A stretch of 64,000 nt of DNA from a virus. Position numbers and translations under genes: made by a program. The stretch is taken from IMG/VR virus record IMGVR_UViG_3300015242_000023, positions 1 through 64,000 of that record; one strand, 5' to 3'. Positions 15,979 through 25,500 of this stretch are shown one piece after another (position 1 is the stretch's first letter; the number at the start of each line of letters is the position of its first letter). The notes under the pieces are model-generated. The model saw only the letters and a list, made by a program, of their open reading frames with translations, was not told the DNA's origin and did not search any database.

Positions 15979-16169
15979 CCGAGAATGAAGCCAAGACCAA
16001 GCATTGCTGCGGGCCAGAGGGCACTGGAAGCAAAGGGCCTCCAGACAACGACGGCACATGCGATCGTTACTGCATCGGCTCTGCCTGCATGGCATGGCGT
16101 GTGAAGAGACTCCCTGATGGCGATCAGTACGGCTTCTGCGGGCTCGTAGGTCTGGCAGGCAAGCCATGA
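15975..16169 (+). CDS. Cysteine-rich small protein, 64 aa
   Basis: ATGA overlap on both sides. Six cysteines in 64 residues (CCGP, CDRYC, CMAW, FCGL) suggest a metal site or disulfides. The GxGSKGPPDNDGTCDRYC segment has no recognised family. Confidence 0.6.
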   Translation: MTENEAKTKHCCGPEGTGSKGPPDNDGTCDRYCIGSACMAWRVKRLPDGDQYGFCGLVGLAGKP

Positions 16170-16381
16170 TCGGCGGCATCACCGAGCCGCCGCGCCGTTA
16201 TCTCGAACATGAATGGCATTGGCTTCACAGCGAGCGCGCATCCCGACCGGTGATCTCACAATGGATCAAGGGCGGTTGGTATAGCCCGGGTGAGCACGGC
16301 CCGATTTCCCCGCAGGAGATGTGGCGCCGCGGTTGGGCCTATCTGGGGCCTGTTCCAGTACCGCCAGGAGATTGGGGATGA
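16166..16381 (+). CDS. Small Trp-rich protein, 71 aa
   Basis: ATGA overlap. Seven tryptophans, many Pro, e.g. HEWHWLHSERASRP and WYSPGEHGPISPQEMW. Its stop overlaps the hldE start. Unknown function. Confidence 0.6.
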   Translation: MIGGITEPPRRYLEHEWHWLHSERASRPVISQWIKGGWYSPGEHGPISPQEMWRRGWAYLGPVPVPPGDWG

Positions 16382-17664
16382 TCGATTTCAGCAACGCGCG
16401 CGTCGCCGTCGTGGGCGACCTGATCGAGGACCATTGGATTTACGGCCGCGTCGATCGGCTGTCGCCCGAGGGGCCGTGGCCAGTGTTCCTGCCGGAGCGA
16501 ACGGTCGTGCAGATGGGCGGCGCGGCGAATGTGGCCGCCAACATGTACGCGCTGGGTGTGACGCCAGTGCAGATCGCCCCGAACCGAATGGCGATCAAGG
16601 AACGCTATGTCGTCGGCCGGCACCAGATGTTCCGCGTCGACCGGGAAAACACATCGAACATTTCGAGCCAGGAGATGATCCGCCTATTCATCGCTCTCAC
16701 GGAGGGCACCCAACAGCCGAATGTCGTGGTGCTGAGCGATTACGGGAAAGGCTGCTTTGGTGGCACCTTGGCGCAGTGCATCATTGAATGGTGCATGCCC
16801 CGCGGCATCGTCACCGTCGTCGATCCTAAGGGAACCGATTGGACCAAGTACGACGGTGCCACCGTCATTACGCCGAACTATGCCGAGTGGAAGGCCCATC
16901 AGCGCGGCGGCCGCGCGCGTCTGCTCGTGACCAAGGGTGAGCACGGCATAGAACTGCAGGGTGATGGCAGCGACGGCAGGCATTGGATCAACATCCCCGC
17001 TGCCGGCCCGAAGGTGGTCGATATCGTCGGCGCCGGCGACGTGGTCGTTGCTGCGCTCGCCCTGGCGTTGGGTGCAGGCTATTCCATGGAAGAAGCAGCC
17101 CGCATCGCCAACGCCGCAGCCGGTGTCGCCGTAGGCAAGCCCGGCACGTCTGTGTGCACGATCGACGAACTGAGAGGTGCTTGGGTAAGCGGGTGTAGCT
17201 CAGCGGTAGAGCAGCGGTCTCCAAAACCGACGACGGGGGTTCGAGTCCCTCCGCCCGCGCCACTCGTTGGAATCGCCAACGGCTGTTTCGACACCCTGCA
17301 TGCCGGCCACGTCGAGCTCCTGCAGAAGGCAAGGGCGCGCTGCGACCGACTGATAGTCGCCATCAATAGCGATGCATCGACGCGACACCTAAAGGGCCCT
17401 CTGCGGCCGGTAAATCCAATGGCTGTGCGCTGCGCCATGCTCCAGGCATTGGCATGCGTCGGTGAGGTCCGCGTCTACGATCAGGAGGAGGATCTGGTCG
17501 ACATCATCAAGGAGGTAGGGGCCTCGGTGATCTTCAAGGGCGTCGACTACGAGGGCCACCCCACCATCACCGGCAGCGATATCGCCCGCGTCGAGATCAT
17601 CAAGACCGAGTTCAAATCGTCCACCGCGCAGGAAGTCTGCAAGGCTCGAGGAGTTTGGTCTTGA
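16378..17664 (+). CDS. hldE: HldE: heptose-7-phosphate kinase / heptose-1-phosphate adenylyltransferase, 428 aa, with in-frame tRNA
   Basis: Bifunctional enzyme of ADP-heptose synthesis. Residues 1-268 are a PfkB/ribokinase-type kinase: QMGGAANVAANMYALG near 45-60 and the anion-hole motif DIVGAGD with GAGD at 218-221. Residues 297-428 are the nucleotidyltransferase: GCFDTLHAGH with HAGH at 308-311, then AINSDAS and GPLRPVNP. Compared with E. coli HldE (about 477 aa) the shortening is mainly in the linker. Residues 271-295 are encoded by a complete tRNA-Trp gene read in frame. No usable start codon lies between the tRNA and the HAGH motif, so both domains need one uninterrupted message. Start at 16378 by TGATG/ATGA coupling. 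Confidence 0.85.
   Translation: MIDFSNARVAVVGDLIEDHWIYGRVDRLSPEGPWPVFLPERTVVQMGGAANVAANMYALGVTPVQIAPNRMAIKERYVVGRHQMFRVDRENTSNISSQEMIRLFIALTEGTQQPNVVVLSDYGKGCFGGTLAQCIIEWCMPRGIVTVVDPKGTDWTKYDGATVITPNYAEWKAHQRGGRARLLVTKGEHGIELQGDGSDGRHWINIPAAGPKVVDIVGAGDVVVAALALALGAGYSMEEAARIANAAAGVAVGKPGTSVCTIDELRGAWVSGCSSAVEQRSPKPTTGVRVPPPAPLVGIANGCFDTLHAGHVELLQKARARCDRLIVAINSDASTRHLKGPLRPVNPMAVRCAMLQALACVGEVRVYDQEEDLVDIIKEVGASVIFKGVDYEGHPTITGSDIARVEIIKTEFKSSTAQEVCKARGVWS
17189..17262 (+). tRNA. tRNA-Trp (CCA anticodon), inside hldE
   Basis: Full cloverleaf. The acceptor stem GCGGGTG/CGCCCGC has 7 pairs including one T-G. The D arm is GCTC/GAGC. The anticodon stem is GCGGT/ACCGA, with one G-A mismatch at the outer pair, and its loop CTCCAAA holds anticodon CCA at 17221-17223. 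The T arm is GGGGG/CCCTC with loop TTCGAGT. The discriminator is G and CCA is encoded at 17260-17262. U33 is present. It lies on the same strand and in the reading frame of hldE, in the linker between its two domains. Confidence 0.9.
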
Positions 17665-17861
17665 ATCTGATGGAAGGACTGGCGCGACAGTTAGTGCGAG
17701 TTGCCAAGGCCCGGCGGCACTATGAGGACATCGGGCCGAGCGGCGCATTCGGGCTGATGATGATCGATCGAGCCCTTGAGATGGCATGTGTGGCTGCGGG
17801 CAGCAATGACATTGTCGAGATGATGCGCGCTCACGAGGACCTAAAAGGCATCAGCGAATGA
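17661..17861 (+). CDS. Small helical protein, 66 aa, TTG start
   Basis: The best start is the TTG at 17661: it overlaps the hldE stop (TTGA) and has GAGGAG 7 nt upstream, whereas the ATG at 17670 is 16 nt from that site. Product helical and mildly hydrophobic. Coupled to hldD by ATGA. Unknown function. Confidence 0.55.
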   Translation: MNLMEGLARQLVRVAKARRHYEDIGPSGAFGLMMIDRALEMACVAAGSNDIVEMMRAHEDLKGISE

Positions 17862-18661
17862 TCATTTGCACCGGAGTGTCCGGATTCATCGGACGCCATC
17901 TGACCAAAGCGCTCAATGCTGATTGGGTTCCGGGCCAAGTGCCTCTTTTGCGCGAGGCGGACGCGCTGATCCATCTCGGCGGCATATCCGATACCACATG
18001 CAAGGACGAGCAACGGCTGATCGAGGCGAATGTGAAGCTGACGTTGGAACTCGCCGACTCGGCCGCCGACGCTGGAATTCCGTTCATCTATGCGAGCAGC
18101 GCCAGCATTTACGGAAATGGACGCGGACCGCTCAATGCCTACGCCCGATCGAAGGCGGCGATTGATGCCTCCATGGCGAACCGATCGGACGAATGGTATG
18201 GGCTGCGGCTCTTCAATGTCTACGGCGACGGTGAGGGCAAGAAGGGCGACCAGGCCAGCATGGTCTACAAGGCCGTCTGGTCGCATCGGAATGGCAAGAC
18301 GCCCGAATTTTTCACACCGAAAGCGCGCCGCGATTATGTCCACGTCAGCGACGTCGTGAAGGTGATCCTGTGGTTCGTGCGCACTTGCCCACGGAGTGGC
18401 GTCTATGACGTCGGGACTGGCGAATCGACATCGATCAAGGAAGTCTGCGATCTGGCTCAAGACATATCGCCATTCATTAGACGGATGGCGGCGACCGAGA
18501 TGAGGGGAATGTACAAGCATCCGTCTCTCACCGAAATACCCGTGCCGTCGCACATGTTCTGCGCCTGCCAGATGGACACCAAGGCCGATCTCACCCGGCT
18601 GCGCAGCATCGGCTATGACGCACCGTTTCTGTCTCTCGAGGAAGGAATCAAACTGCTATGA
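17858..18661 (+). CDS. hldD: HldD-like ADP-heptose 6-epimerase (SDR family), 267 aa
   Basis: Extended short-chain dehydrogenase/epimerase. The NAD(P)-binding glycine motif is TGVSGFIG near residues 5-12, then ALIHLGGISDTT, the Ser region YASSASIYG, and the catalytic pair in NAYARSK. LRLFNVYGDGE and DYVHVSDVV follow, as in HldD, which turns ADP-D-glycero-heptose into ADP-L-glycero-heptose. About 40 residues shorter than E. coli HldD. Its place two genes after hldE supports the call, although a related UDP-sugar epimerase is possible. Start from ATGA overlap. Confidence 0.75.
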   Translation: MIICTGVSGFIGRHLTKALNADWVPGQVPLLREADALIHLGGISDTTCKDEQRLIEANVKLTLELADSAADAGIPFIYASSASIYGNGRGPLNAYARSKAAIDASMANRSDEWYGLRLFNVYGDGEGKKGDQASMVYKAVWSHRNGKTPEFFTPKARRDYVHVSDVVKVILWFVRTCPRSGVYDVGTGESTSIKEVCDLAQDISPFIRRMAATEMRGMYKHPSLTEIPVPSHMFCACQMDTKADLTRLRSIGYDAPFLSLEEGIKLL

Positions 18662-18831
18662 AATCGTCCGGAACTGTCATGGGCGGCATGCGCCTGCCCA
18701 AGGATCTGGCAGCCCACCGCAGCAGCAAGCTCATCAAGAGCGCCATCGGTTCCTCCCGAGTGAAGCGCGAATCGCAGATCAAGGACGCCATCGCCATCGA
18801 TTTCACGAAGCGACCGAAGGTGAAGAAATGA
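18658..18831 (+). CDS. Small basic protein, 57 aa
   Basis: ATGA overlaps with both neighbours. Very basic (MKSSGTVMGGMRLPKDLAAH start, KRPKVKK end). Could bind nucleic acid; unknown. Confidence 0.55.
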   Translation: MKSSGTVMGGMRLPKDLAAHRSSKLIKSAIGSSRVKRESQIKDAIAIDFTKRPKVKK

Positions 18832-18941
18832 CCGACCGCAAACCGAGACGAGTGCCGTGGGTGAAGGATTGGCTGCTGTTTGTAGCACTTCCAGTTGGGA
18901 CCATCTTGATCATCGCCATCGTCCACAGCGTGCTGAAATGA
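18828..18941 (+). CDS. Single-span membrane protein, 37 aa
   Basis: MTDRKPRRVPWVKDW followed by a hydrophobic helix (LLFVALPVGTILIIAIVHSV). ATGA overlap at both ends. The positively charged N-terminus suggests an N-in orientation. Unknown role. Confidence 0.55.
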   Translation: MTDRKPRRVPWVKDWLLFVALPVGTILIIAIVHSVLK

Positions 18942-19756
18942 ACTACCCCCCGCCCACTGACGTTCGCATCCTGGAAGGCGAGGAGGAGGCCAAGACCATC
19001 GCCTATGTCCGCAACCTCATCGCGCAGAAGCCCAAGGTTCGCGACGTCTCCCACTGGGAACGCGGGTGGAAGCAAAATCTCGATGCGTACATGGCGTCGC
19101 GCGATCCAGACGATCTGATGCCAATGTACATCCGCCCGGCCCTGCCGCTGCGCTGCAATGGTCACTTCGTCATGCCAGATGATCCATTCTGCGAATGGAA
19201 GTGGTATCGGAAGTTCCTCGAATATATCTCTGACCGATGGCTCGCCGACAGCGGCAACATTTTAGAAATCGGCTGCGGATCTGGGCACAATCTCGCATGG
19301 CTCAAGACGCGCTATCCCGAAAAGAGCATATTCGGCTGGGATTGGTCCCCCAGCGCCGTGGCGATCGCAGACGCGGTATCCGACGGGGGTTCCAAGTTCA
19401 ATATGCTCCAGCCGCCACCTGCTACCCCGCTCATCCTGAGCACCACCACCATTCTGACCGTCGGCGCGATGGAGCAGACCGGCACAGGATGGGGACCTCT
19501 CCTCGCATGGCTGCTCGTCACCAAGCCCAAGCGCGTCGTCCATATCGAACCGGTGCTGGACTTTTATGACCCCGGCGACCCAGTGGATCAGACGGCGATT
19601 GAAGCCCATATCGCCCGCGGTTTCTGGACCGGATATCTCGAGACTCTCATTGAGCTCGCGGACGAAGGGTGCATTGAGATCGAGGACATGGAGCGATCCT
19701 GGTTTGGGTCGCTCTTAACTGAAGGATATAGCCAGATCGTGTGGAAGCCGCTGTGA
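18938..19756 (+). CDS. SAM-dependent methyltransferase, 272 aa
   Basis: Start at MNYPPPTDVRILEG from ATGA overlap. Class I methyltransferase: motif I ILEIGCGSGHNLAWL near residues 108-122, then IFGWDWSPSAVAIAD and ILSTTTILTVGAMEQTG as motif IV region. The N-terminal 90 residues are family-specific. Sits in the sugar operon between hldD and a second glycosyltransferase, so a small-molecule, sugar or protein substrate is likelier than DNA; this is inferred from context. Confidence 0.75.
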   Translation: MNYPPPTDVRILEGEEEAKTIAYVRNLIAQKPKVRDVSHWERGWKQNLDAYMASRDPDDLMPMYIRPALPLRCNGHFVMPDDPFCEWKWYRKFLEYISDRWLADSGNILEIGCGSGHNLAWLKTRYPEKSIFGWDWSPSAVAIADAVSDGGSKFNMLQPPPATPLILSTTTILTVGAMEQTGTGWGPLLAWLLVTKPKRVVHIEPVLDFYDPGDPVDQTAIEAHIARGFWTGYLETLIELADEGCIEIEDMERSWFGSLLTEGYSQIVWKPL

Positions 19757-19953
19757 GTGAGCGAATTACCTTCACAATGACGGACGGCACGGTGCGTGAG
19801 TTCAAGCATCTCGGACGGCCCGGAGGCTCATATACGGTTCGCCTGACTTTCGAGGGGGAATTCGCCATCGTCACAGATGAATGGGGGGACAGAACGGTTA
19901 TTCCGGCCCACCTCATCTCAGAGATCAAAGAGACCGAAGGGCGGCGTTGGTGA
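19753..19953 (+). CDS. Small beta-rich protein, 66 aa, GTG start
   Basis: GTGA overlaps at both ends. VSERITFTMTDGTVREF start; strand-rich with one turn, like small SH3-type folds. Unknown function. Confidence 0.55.
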   Translation: MSERITFTMTDGTVREFKHLGRPGGSYTVRLTFEGEFAIVTDEWGDRTVIPAHLISEIKETEGRRW

Positions 19954-20675
19954 AAACCATCATCTACCAGCAGGTCTTCCTCCGCGATGCCGCCCAAGCC
20001 CGTCTATTCGGCGTCAGCCACGCCCTAATCCGCAGGCTCAACCCCGATGCCCACACCCTGGTCATCGACAACGGCAGCGAGATAGACCCGTGGGAATACG
20101 CCCAGCCAGATCTCTACTTTCGCTTCCCAGAGCGAATCGGCCATTTCTTCCACGACTTCCATGGGATGCCTGACGGATCGGTGCCGCGCGACGGACCAGG
20201 GCGAGCTCACTGCATGGCGATGCAGATCGCAATGGAAGCGGGATACGATCGGGCGGTCTACATCGAAGCCGATGCCCTCTTTGCCAAGCCCGTCGAGTGG
20301 GGCTTCGCGCAGATGACGACGCCAGTCGCCTGCCAGCCTGCGTGCATGTATTACAAACTGGATTGGCACGTCGTCTGGTTTCGGGACCTGAAATGGCTGA
20401 AGACTTTCGACTTTCCCGGGCGATACGATTGGCAAAACCGCACGGGAGAGCCCGGCGGCGAACCGGCCGGCGAAGTCATCTGGCACCAGATCCTAGGCGA
20501 CAACGTAGCCTCGCTGCCCGTCCGCGGGACACGCGGCGAATCAATCAGCCTCGACGAGAACAACTATTGGATGTTCTATCCGGATGGCTGCGATTTGGTG
20601 ACCCACGTCAGTACAGCAACCTGCGCGCACTTCCTCAAGATGAACGGCCATCCGGACCTAGCCGACCGCCTATAG
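19950..20675 (+). CDS. Glycosyltransferase-like protein (GT-A type), 241 aa, GTG start
   Basis: Start at the GTG of VKTIIYQQVFLRDAAQAR, overlapping the upstream stop. The pattern of an N-terminal nucleotide-sugar fold (LVIDNGSEIDPWEY), then AMEAGYDRAVYIEADALF with an acidic EAD in place of a DxD metal motif, fits a GT-A glycosyltransferase. Last gene of the rightward sugar operon; converges on the tail collar gene with overlapping stops. Confidence 0.55.
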   Translation: MKTIIYQQVFLRDAAQARLFGVSHALIRRLNPDAHTLVIDNGSEIDPWEYAQPDLYFRFPERIGHFFHDFHGMPDGSVPRDGPGRAHCMAMQIAMEAGYDRAVYIEADALFAKPVEWGFAQMTTPVACQPACMYYKLDWHVVWFRDLKWLKTFDFPGRYDWQNRTGEPGGEPAGEVIWHQILGDNVASLPVRGTRGESISLDENNYWMFYPDGCDLVTHVSTATCAHFLKMNGHPDLADRL

Positions 20676-21851
20676 CGCGATGATCTTGCTCATCACCATG
20701 GTCGGCTGAACCGTGGATATGTTGTTTACTCCGTTCGAGGTCACGCCGAATGCGTGAGTGTGATTGTTTGTAGCCGCTTGGAAATCTCCACCATTATTGA
20801 CGCCAGAATTGCTGTTGCCGACGTTTGTGGTGCTCGTGCCAGTAACGGTGATGAAGATACCATTCGACTGCAATCCACCCGTGGCGCCCGCAGTCGCACT
20901 GGCCATAGAATTAAGCCTATCTGCACTCGCGACACCTCCATTCGTATCCATGCCAGCGACGATCATGCCGCGCAGGTCCGGAAGGGCAATCGTCTTGTTC
21001 GCGGCAAAGTCCGCTGCCGCGTTGGCGCCGCGCCCTCCCGACACCGCAGCCTGGCCATTCGCCCACGAGTTCCACAGCAAGGTGTAAAGAGGCAGTGTGT
21101 CGACGTTGGCGCGTCCAGTGGCAGCGGATGCCGCGCTGCCGATAGTCGTGCCATTGGCGAAGACATAACCCGTGGGCACAGTCGTCCCGATATAGTCGAA
21201 GACCAAGCCGGTGATCGGCGCCGCCGTCCGTTGCACGGTGGCATCCGGAAAGATGAAACCGCCCGTCGTGCTCGTAATGAGTCCACTGGCGCTGATTGGC
21301 CCGCTCGCACTGATTGATCCCGTCACCCCAAGAGCCCCAGTTGGGCTGGTCGCGCTCACGGTGGTCCAAGTCAAGCCGCCAGTAGCGCCCAACACACCAG
21401 TGGCGTTGTACTGGATTTGTCCGGTCGCGCCGGCCGCGATCGCCGGTTCAGTGATCGACTTGCGCATGCCGCTTGCGCTGCCATCACATGACACGATGAC
21501 GGAGAGCCCTGCCGCCACGGTGATCGTGGAACCGCCTGCTCCGGACTTGATGCCTACCGTCTGACCGCCTGCGGTGCCGTTCAGGAATACCCACTGGCCG
21601 CCGACGCCAGACGGGACGACGTAGGTGATGGTGCCGGTGGGAGTGCCCGAGATCAGCAGCGACAATGGCCGGTACTGGGTTGCGGTCAGCGCCGTGTCGC
21701 CCGACAGGCCGGTAGAGTTCAGAAGGGACGAGCCGCCGAAAGCCGTATCGATTTGGGACCAGTCCGTGTTTACAGGGGTCTCCCACGAATTTACGAAATC
21801 TCCGTGCGCAGGCTGCTCCAGACTCTTATTTTGAGTGAACGTTGAAACCAT
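20670..21851 (-). CDS. Tail fibre protein with tail-collar domain, 393 aa
   Basis: Residues 1-100 start QNKSLEQPAHGDFVNSWETP, like the attachment part of collar-type fibres. The region at about 215-310 has GYVFANGTTI, LPDLRGMIVAG and later NNHTHAFG and VQPTMVMSKIIAL. This is the signature of phage tail-collar (PF07484-type) fibre tips. Predicted to mediate host contact. First gene at the distal end of the minus virion cluster. Confidence 0.85.
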   Translation of the reverse strand: MVSTFTQNKSLEQPAHGDFVNSWETPVNTDWSQIDTAFGGSSLLNSTGLSGDTALTATQYRPLSLLISGTPTGTITYVVPSGVGGQWVFLNGTAGGQTVGIKSGAGGSTITVAAGLSVIVSCDGSASGMRKSITEPAIAAGATGQIQYNATGVLGATGGLTWTTVSATSPTGALGVTGSISASGPISASGLITSTTGGFIFPDATVQRTAAPITGLVFDYIGTTVPTGYVFANGTTIGSAASAATGRANVDTLPLYTLLWNSWANGQAAVSGGRGANAAADFAANKTIALPDLRGMIVAGMDTNGGVASADRLNSMASATAGATGGLQSNGIFITVTGTSTTNVGNSNSGVNNGGDFQAATNNHTHAFGVTSNGVNNISTVQPTMVMSKIIAL

Positions 21852-22529
21852 CTAGCCCTCCGGCAACAGGCGATTATTCTTTGATCGATTCTCTGCTCCC
21901 GGTAGTACCTGAAGATTCCACGGGACGTGCAACCCTCGGAAGTTTCGGCCGCGCAATGGATGAATGTGATCAACGTGGTGCTCGATGCCGGTCTGCGTTT
22001 CTAGCGCCACAGCGACCTCGTAAAATTCAGAAATCTGGGCGAGATGAATCGCCGTCAGCCATGGCGGTTGTGCTGCGCGGCGAGCGCCTTGATATTTACG
22101 AGATTTCAATCGGCCCGGCACGGGGTTCGCTTGATATGAGTTGCGATTTCTAGCCCTTATCTTGTCAGCGTTTGCAGCGTAATAAAGGCGGTCCCAGTCT
22201 GGCCTTTTTGCCCGCCACGCCTTTGTGGCAGCCACAGCCTTCTCGGGATTCTTTTTGAGCCATTTCTTATAGGCCGCCCGATATTTTTCTCGGTTATTTG
22301 CTCTATAGGCGTTTGCGATAGGCCGCACTCGCCCCGGATTGGCGATGGCATCCTTGCGCGCCCACTCCCGTCCATAAGCCCTGACCTTTTCTTGGTTCTT
22401 GGCTTTCCATGCTGCCATCGTCGCGCCACTGCATGCGCAGCATTGATCACGATAGCCGTCAGCCGTTCCTTTTCTGCGCCAAAAGGCAGAAAATTCCTTA
22501 GTCTCGCCGCAGGTTGAGCACGTCTTCAT
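21852..22529 (-). CDS. HNH homing endonuclease, 225 aa
   Basis: N-terminal CSTCGETKEF and CCACS zinc knuckle. A central array of helical AT-hook-like basic units follows (NREKYRAAYKKWLKKNPEKA in parts, residues 75-140). The C-terminal HNH core is EHHVDHIHPL, HVPWNLQVLPGAENRSK. Inserted between the tail collar and ejection genes, 6 nt from the upstream gene. A free-standing mobile endonuclease. Confidence 0.85.
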   Translation of the reverse strand: MKTCSTCGETKEFSAFWRRKGTADGYRDQCCACSGATMAAWKAKNQEKVRAYGREWARKDAIANPGRVRPIANAYRANNREKYRAAYKKWLKKNPEKAVAATKAWRAKRPDWDRLYYAANADKIRARNRNSYQANPVPGRLKSRKYQGARRAAQPPWLTAIHLAQISEFYEVAVALETQTGIEHHVDHIHPLRGRNFRGLHVPWNLQVLPGAENRSKNNRLLPEG

Positions 22530-22535
22530 TTCACC

Positions 22536-25500
22536 TCAGATAGCCCTTCCCGCGACCGCAAGCGCGCGGGCAATCATATTATCGTGGGCACCAAGCAGTT
22601 CCTTGGTCTTGGCTTGGTCACCACGCCGAGCCTTCGCCACCAACTCGGTCAAATGCTGTGCCGCCCGCGCGTGATTCACGACCGCCCCGCCGCTCGCGCG
22701 CCCTTCGCGCTTCTTTTTTCCGGTCTCAAGGCCCGGCTGGGCGAAGTAGGGCGAATTTTCAAAGGCACCGTTCACCCGCGCTAGCCACGTTGCATCACCC
22801 ACATTTTCAGCACCGTGGCGTAGCATGCGCATGCCAATCTGCGGGTCGACGATACCGGCGGCGTACATCTGGTTGATGTTGTTGATGCCGCGGGCCTTCA
22901 GGTTACGCGCCAGTGTAGAGGCGAAGTGCGTGCCGACGGCGCCGGCTACGGTGGACAATCCAGCGTCGGATCCCATCAGCAGGCCGCCCAGAAGCCCCAG
23001 TCCGCCGCCGCTAATTCCAGGCATCATCGATTGCGCTGGCATCGGCGCCATGCGCTGTTCCATGAGTTTCAAGCGGTGTGCGGTGTCCGAACCGGGGATG
23101 CCGGACTGCATGCGCGCGCGCGTCTGGGTCTGTCGAGAGATGTCATCTGACAACTGAGACATGATCTTGAGTTGATCGGGCTGGAAGAGTTCTGGCAGCG
23201 ATGCGCTGTAGCCTTCGATCAGTTTCTTGAAATGCGGCCCGAAATTACCGGTCGCGCCGGCTGAAGCCTCGGCCTGTTTCATCATGTGGTCGACGGCGAG
23301 TTTCTTCAGACCCTCGATCACGCCAGGGTCCCCGGCCGCCTCTTTCACCAGATGCCGAAGCTGCAATGGGCCGGTCTGCTTGTTGCCGAGTACATTGCCC
23401 ATGATTTGGGTCGCGTGGTCCGCGTTCGCCGCGCCTACGAATTTGGACGCCAAAGCCGATTGAGAATTCGCCAAGTTGCTGAACTGCCCAGAGAACCCCG
23501 GCTCAACCTCGTCGATCGCGCGCAGCGACTGCTTGTACTTGTTCGTCCACGACGCCAGCGCCTTGGGGTTCAACTGGCCGTCCTTCATGATGTCACGCAA
23601 CGACATGACAGCGGCATCCTTGACCGCCTGCAGCATCTCCGGGCTATCGTTGGCAGCCTTCAGCACCTCGCGAGTGATGGCGTAGCCGTCCTGGCCGCCC
23701 GGGAATGCCGCCCGCGGCACGGCCGAATCACGCACGTTCCATGCTTCGCCGTTCTTGCCGGCCTGAAGCAATTTGCCCACAGAACCCTGGCGATAGGTCT
23801 CGCCGAGGTATTTCTGGGCGTCGTTGGCCGCCTTCAGTGCCGCAACGGCGGCGGGGCCCATCTGTTCAGTTCCCGGTACTGCTCCACCGCCTGGAGCTCC
23901 TCCACCAGGCCCTGCGCCCGCGCCTTGCGCTCCAGGTGCTGGAGAAATTCCGCCCGTTCCGCCGGGGCCATCGGCTCCAGCACCTGTCGCAACACCTTGC
24001 CCTTCGCTAGCCTGTCGGGCTGCCTGCCACTCATCTCGTTGTCGTTCGAGGGCACTCTGGAGAGTTCCATTCGGGTCCATCTGTCCTTTGGCGACAGCCT
24101 CCGCTTCTGCTTTCGATCGGTTGGTGACGGCGTTCTCCAAGTCTCCCCAGATCGCGCCCTTCAATGCCTTCAAGCGGCCAAGTTCGCGCGTCGCCTTCGG
24201 ATCCGACTTGGCGGCCGCAAGCGCCTCGTTGACGTCTGTCATGTAGGATCGAAGGTCGCTGAACTTGACCTCGTCCGGCATTTCCTTCGCCAACGTGGTG
24301 AAGGCGTCGTCGGGCTTCTTGGTCTCATAACCGGGCTTGTGCTTGGTGACGTCGCTGGCCTTCTTCTTCAGGCCGGGGATCAACAGTGTCTGGTCGCCGA
24401 ATTGCTCCTCGAGCAGGTCATAGAGCGCCGTCCGCGCCTGCTCGGCGGTCTTCCGACCTTCCTGCAGCGGCTTGCGCACGCCAGCGCCGACCTCATCCGG
24501 GTGGACGCCAGATGGGAGCGCCTGATCGACCTGATCCTCTAGGTCACGCAGGTACTGGCCGAATTTCGCCTGTGGCTCGAGACCGGTCGCCGCCGGATCG
24601 ACGGTGCTGCGCAGGGCCTTCTCGCGCGCAGCACCGCGGGCCGCGTCCTGGCCCATGATCTGCTGCCGCGCGCCCTCGTTCGCCATCGTGGTGACGAGCT
24701 CGCCGCTGGCCAGTTCCCGGTTTCCCGAGGCCTCAGCGATCCGCGGCGTGGCGCCTGGCTCCGATCTCTGCCAGTCCGGCATATCTTCATAGGTCTTCAG
24801 GGCATTATCGTAGGCCTCGCGCACCGCAGTGCCGGCCGTCCCAGCAGGAGCACCAACCTTGATGTCCTTGGCTATCTGGGCCGATGCGCGCTGACGGGCT
24901 TCTTCCTTCGTGATGGGCGGCAGGAATTTACGCCGCGCCGATATGCCGGTTTCAGCCGCTACCGGGCCCAGCATCGACGCGCCGGCGATCACGAATGGGT
25001 TGTCGGTGTGATGCGCCGCAGCCTCTCCGGAGACTCCGCCGATACCTCCCACAATGGCAGGACGAGCCGCTGCAGCCAGCCCAAGGCCCTTCTCCGTCAA
25101 AGTGGGGGCCTCCAGGCCAATCCTGGGGACAGCCCTAGTCGCGGTCCCCGCCATGGCACCGCTCGGGAGCGCAGCCTCGGTGAAGGCCCGTCCGACCTTG
25201 CCCGCTGTGGTCGTGGGTTCATATTCGCCCACCACGGGCTTCACATAGCGGTCATATATCTCACCGCCGCTCATCGGCTGCCATTCGCCGGCCTGGCGCT
25301 TGGCTTCCGCATTTTCCTTGATCCCTTTGAGTATTTCCCGCCATGAGCGCTTGTCCCAAATCGATCGGACGCCAGCCTGTCCCAAGTCGAGCATATCCAC
25401 GACATCGCCGGCGAGGCCCAGCCCAGGGAGATGCGTGGCACCCTTCAAGACTGAAGTGCCTAAATTCTTGGCCGTTCCGGCAATCCAACTGTCATCCGGC

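Noticed and set aside
23286-24542. Plus-strand 418-aa frame inside the 1025-aa ejection protein
   Set aside because: Antisense shadow of a GC-rich gene; Arg/Leu/Cys-rich without motif or ribosome binding site.
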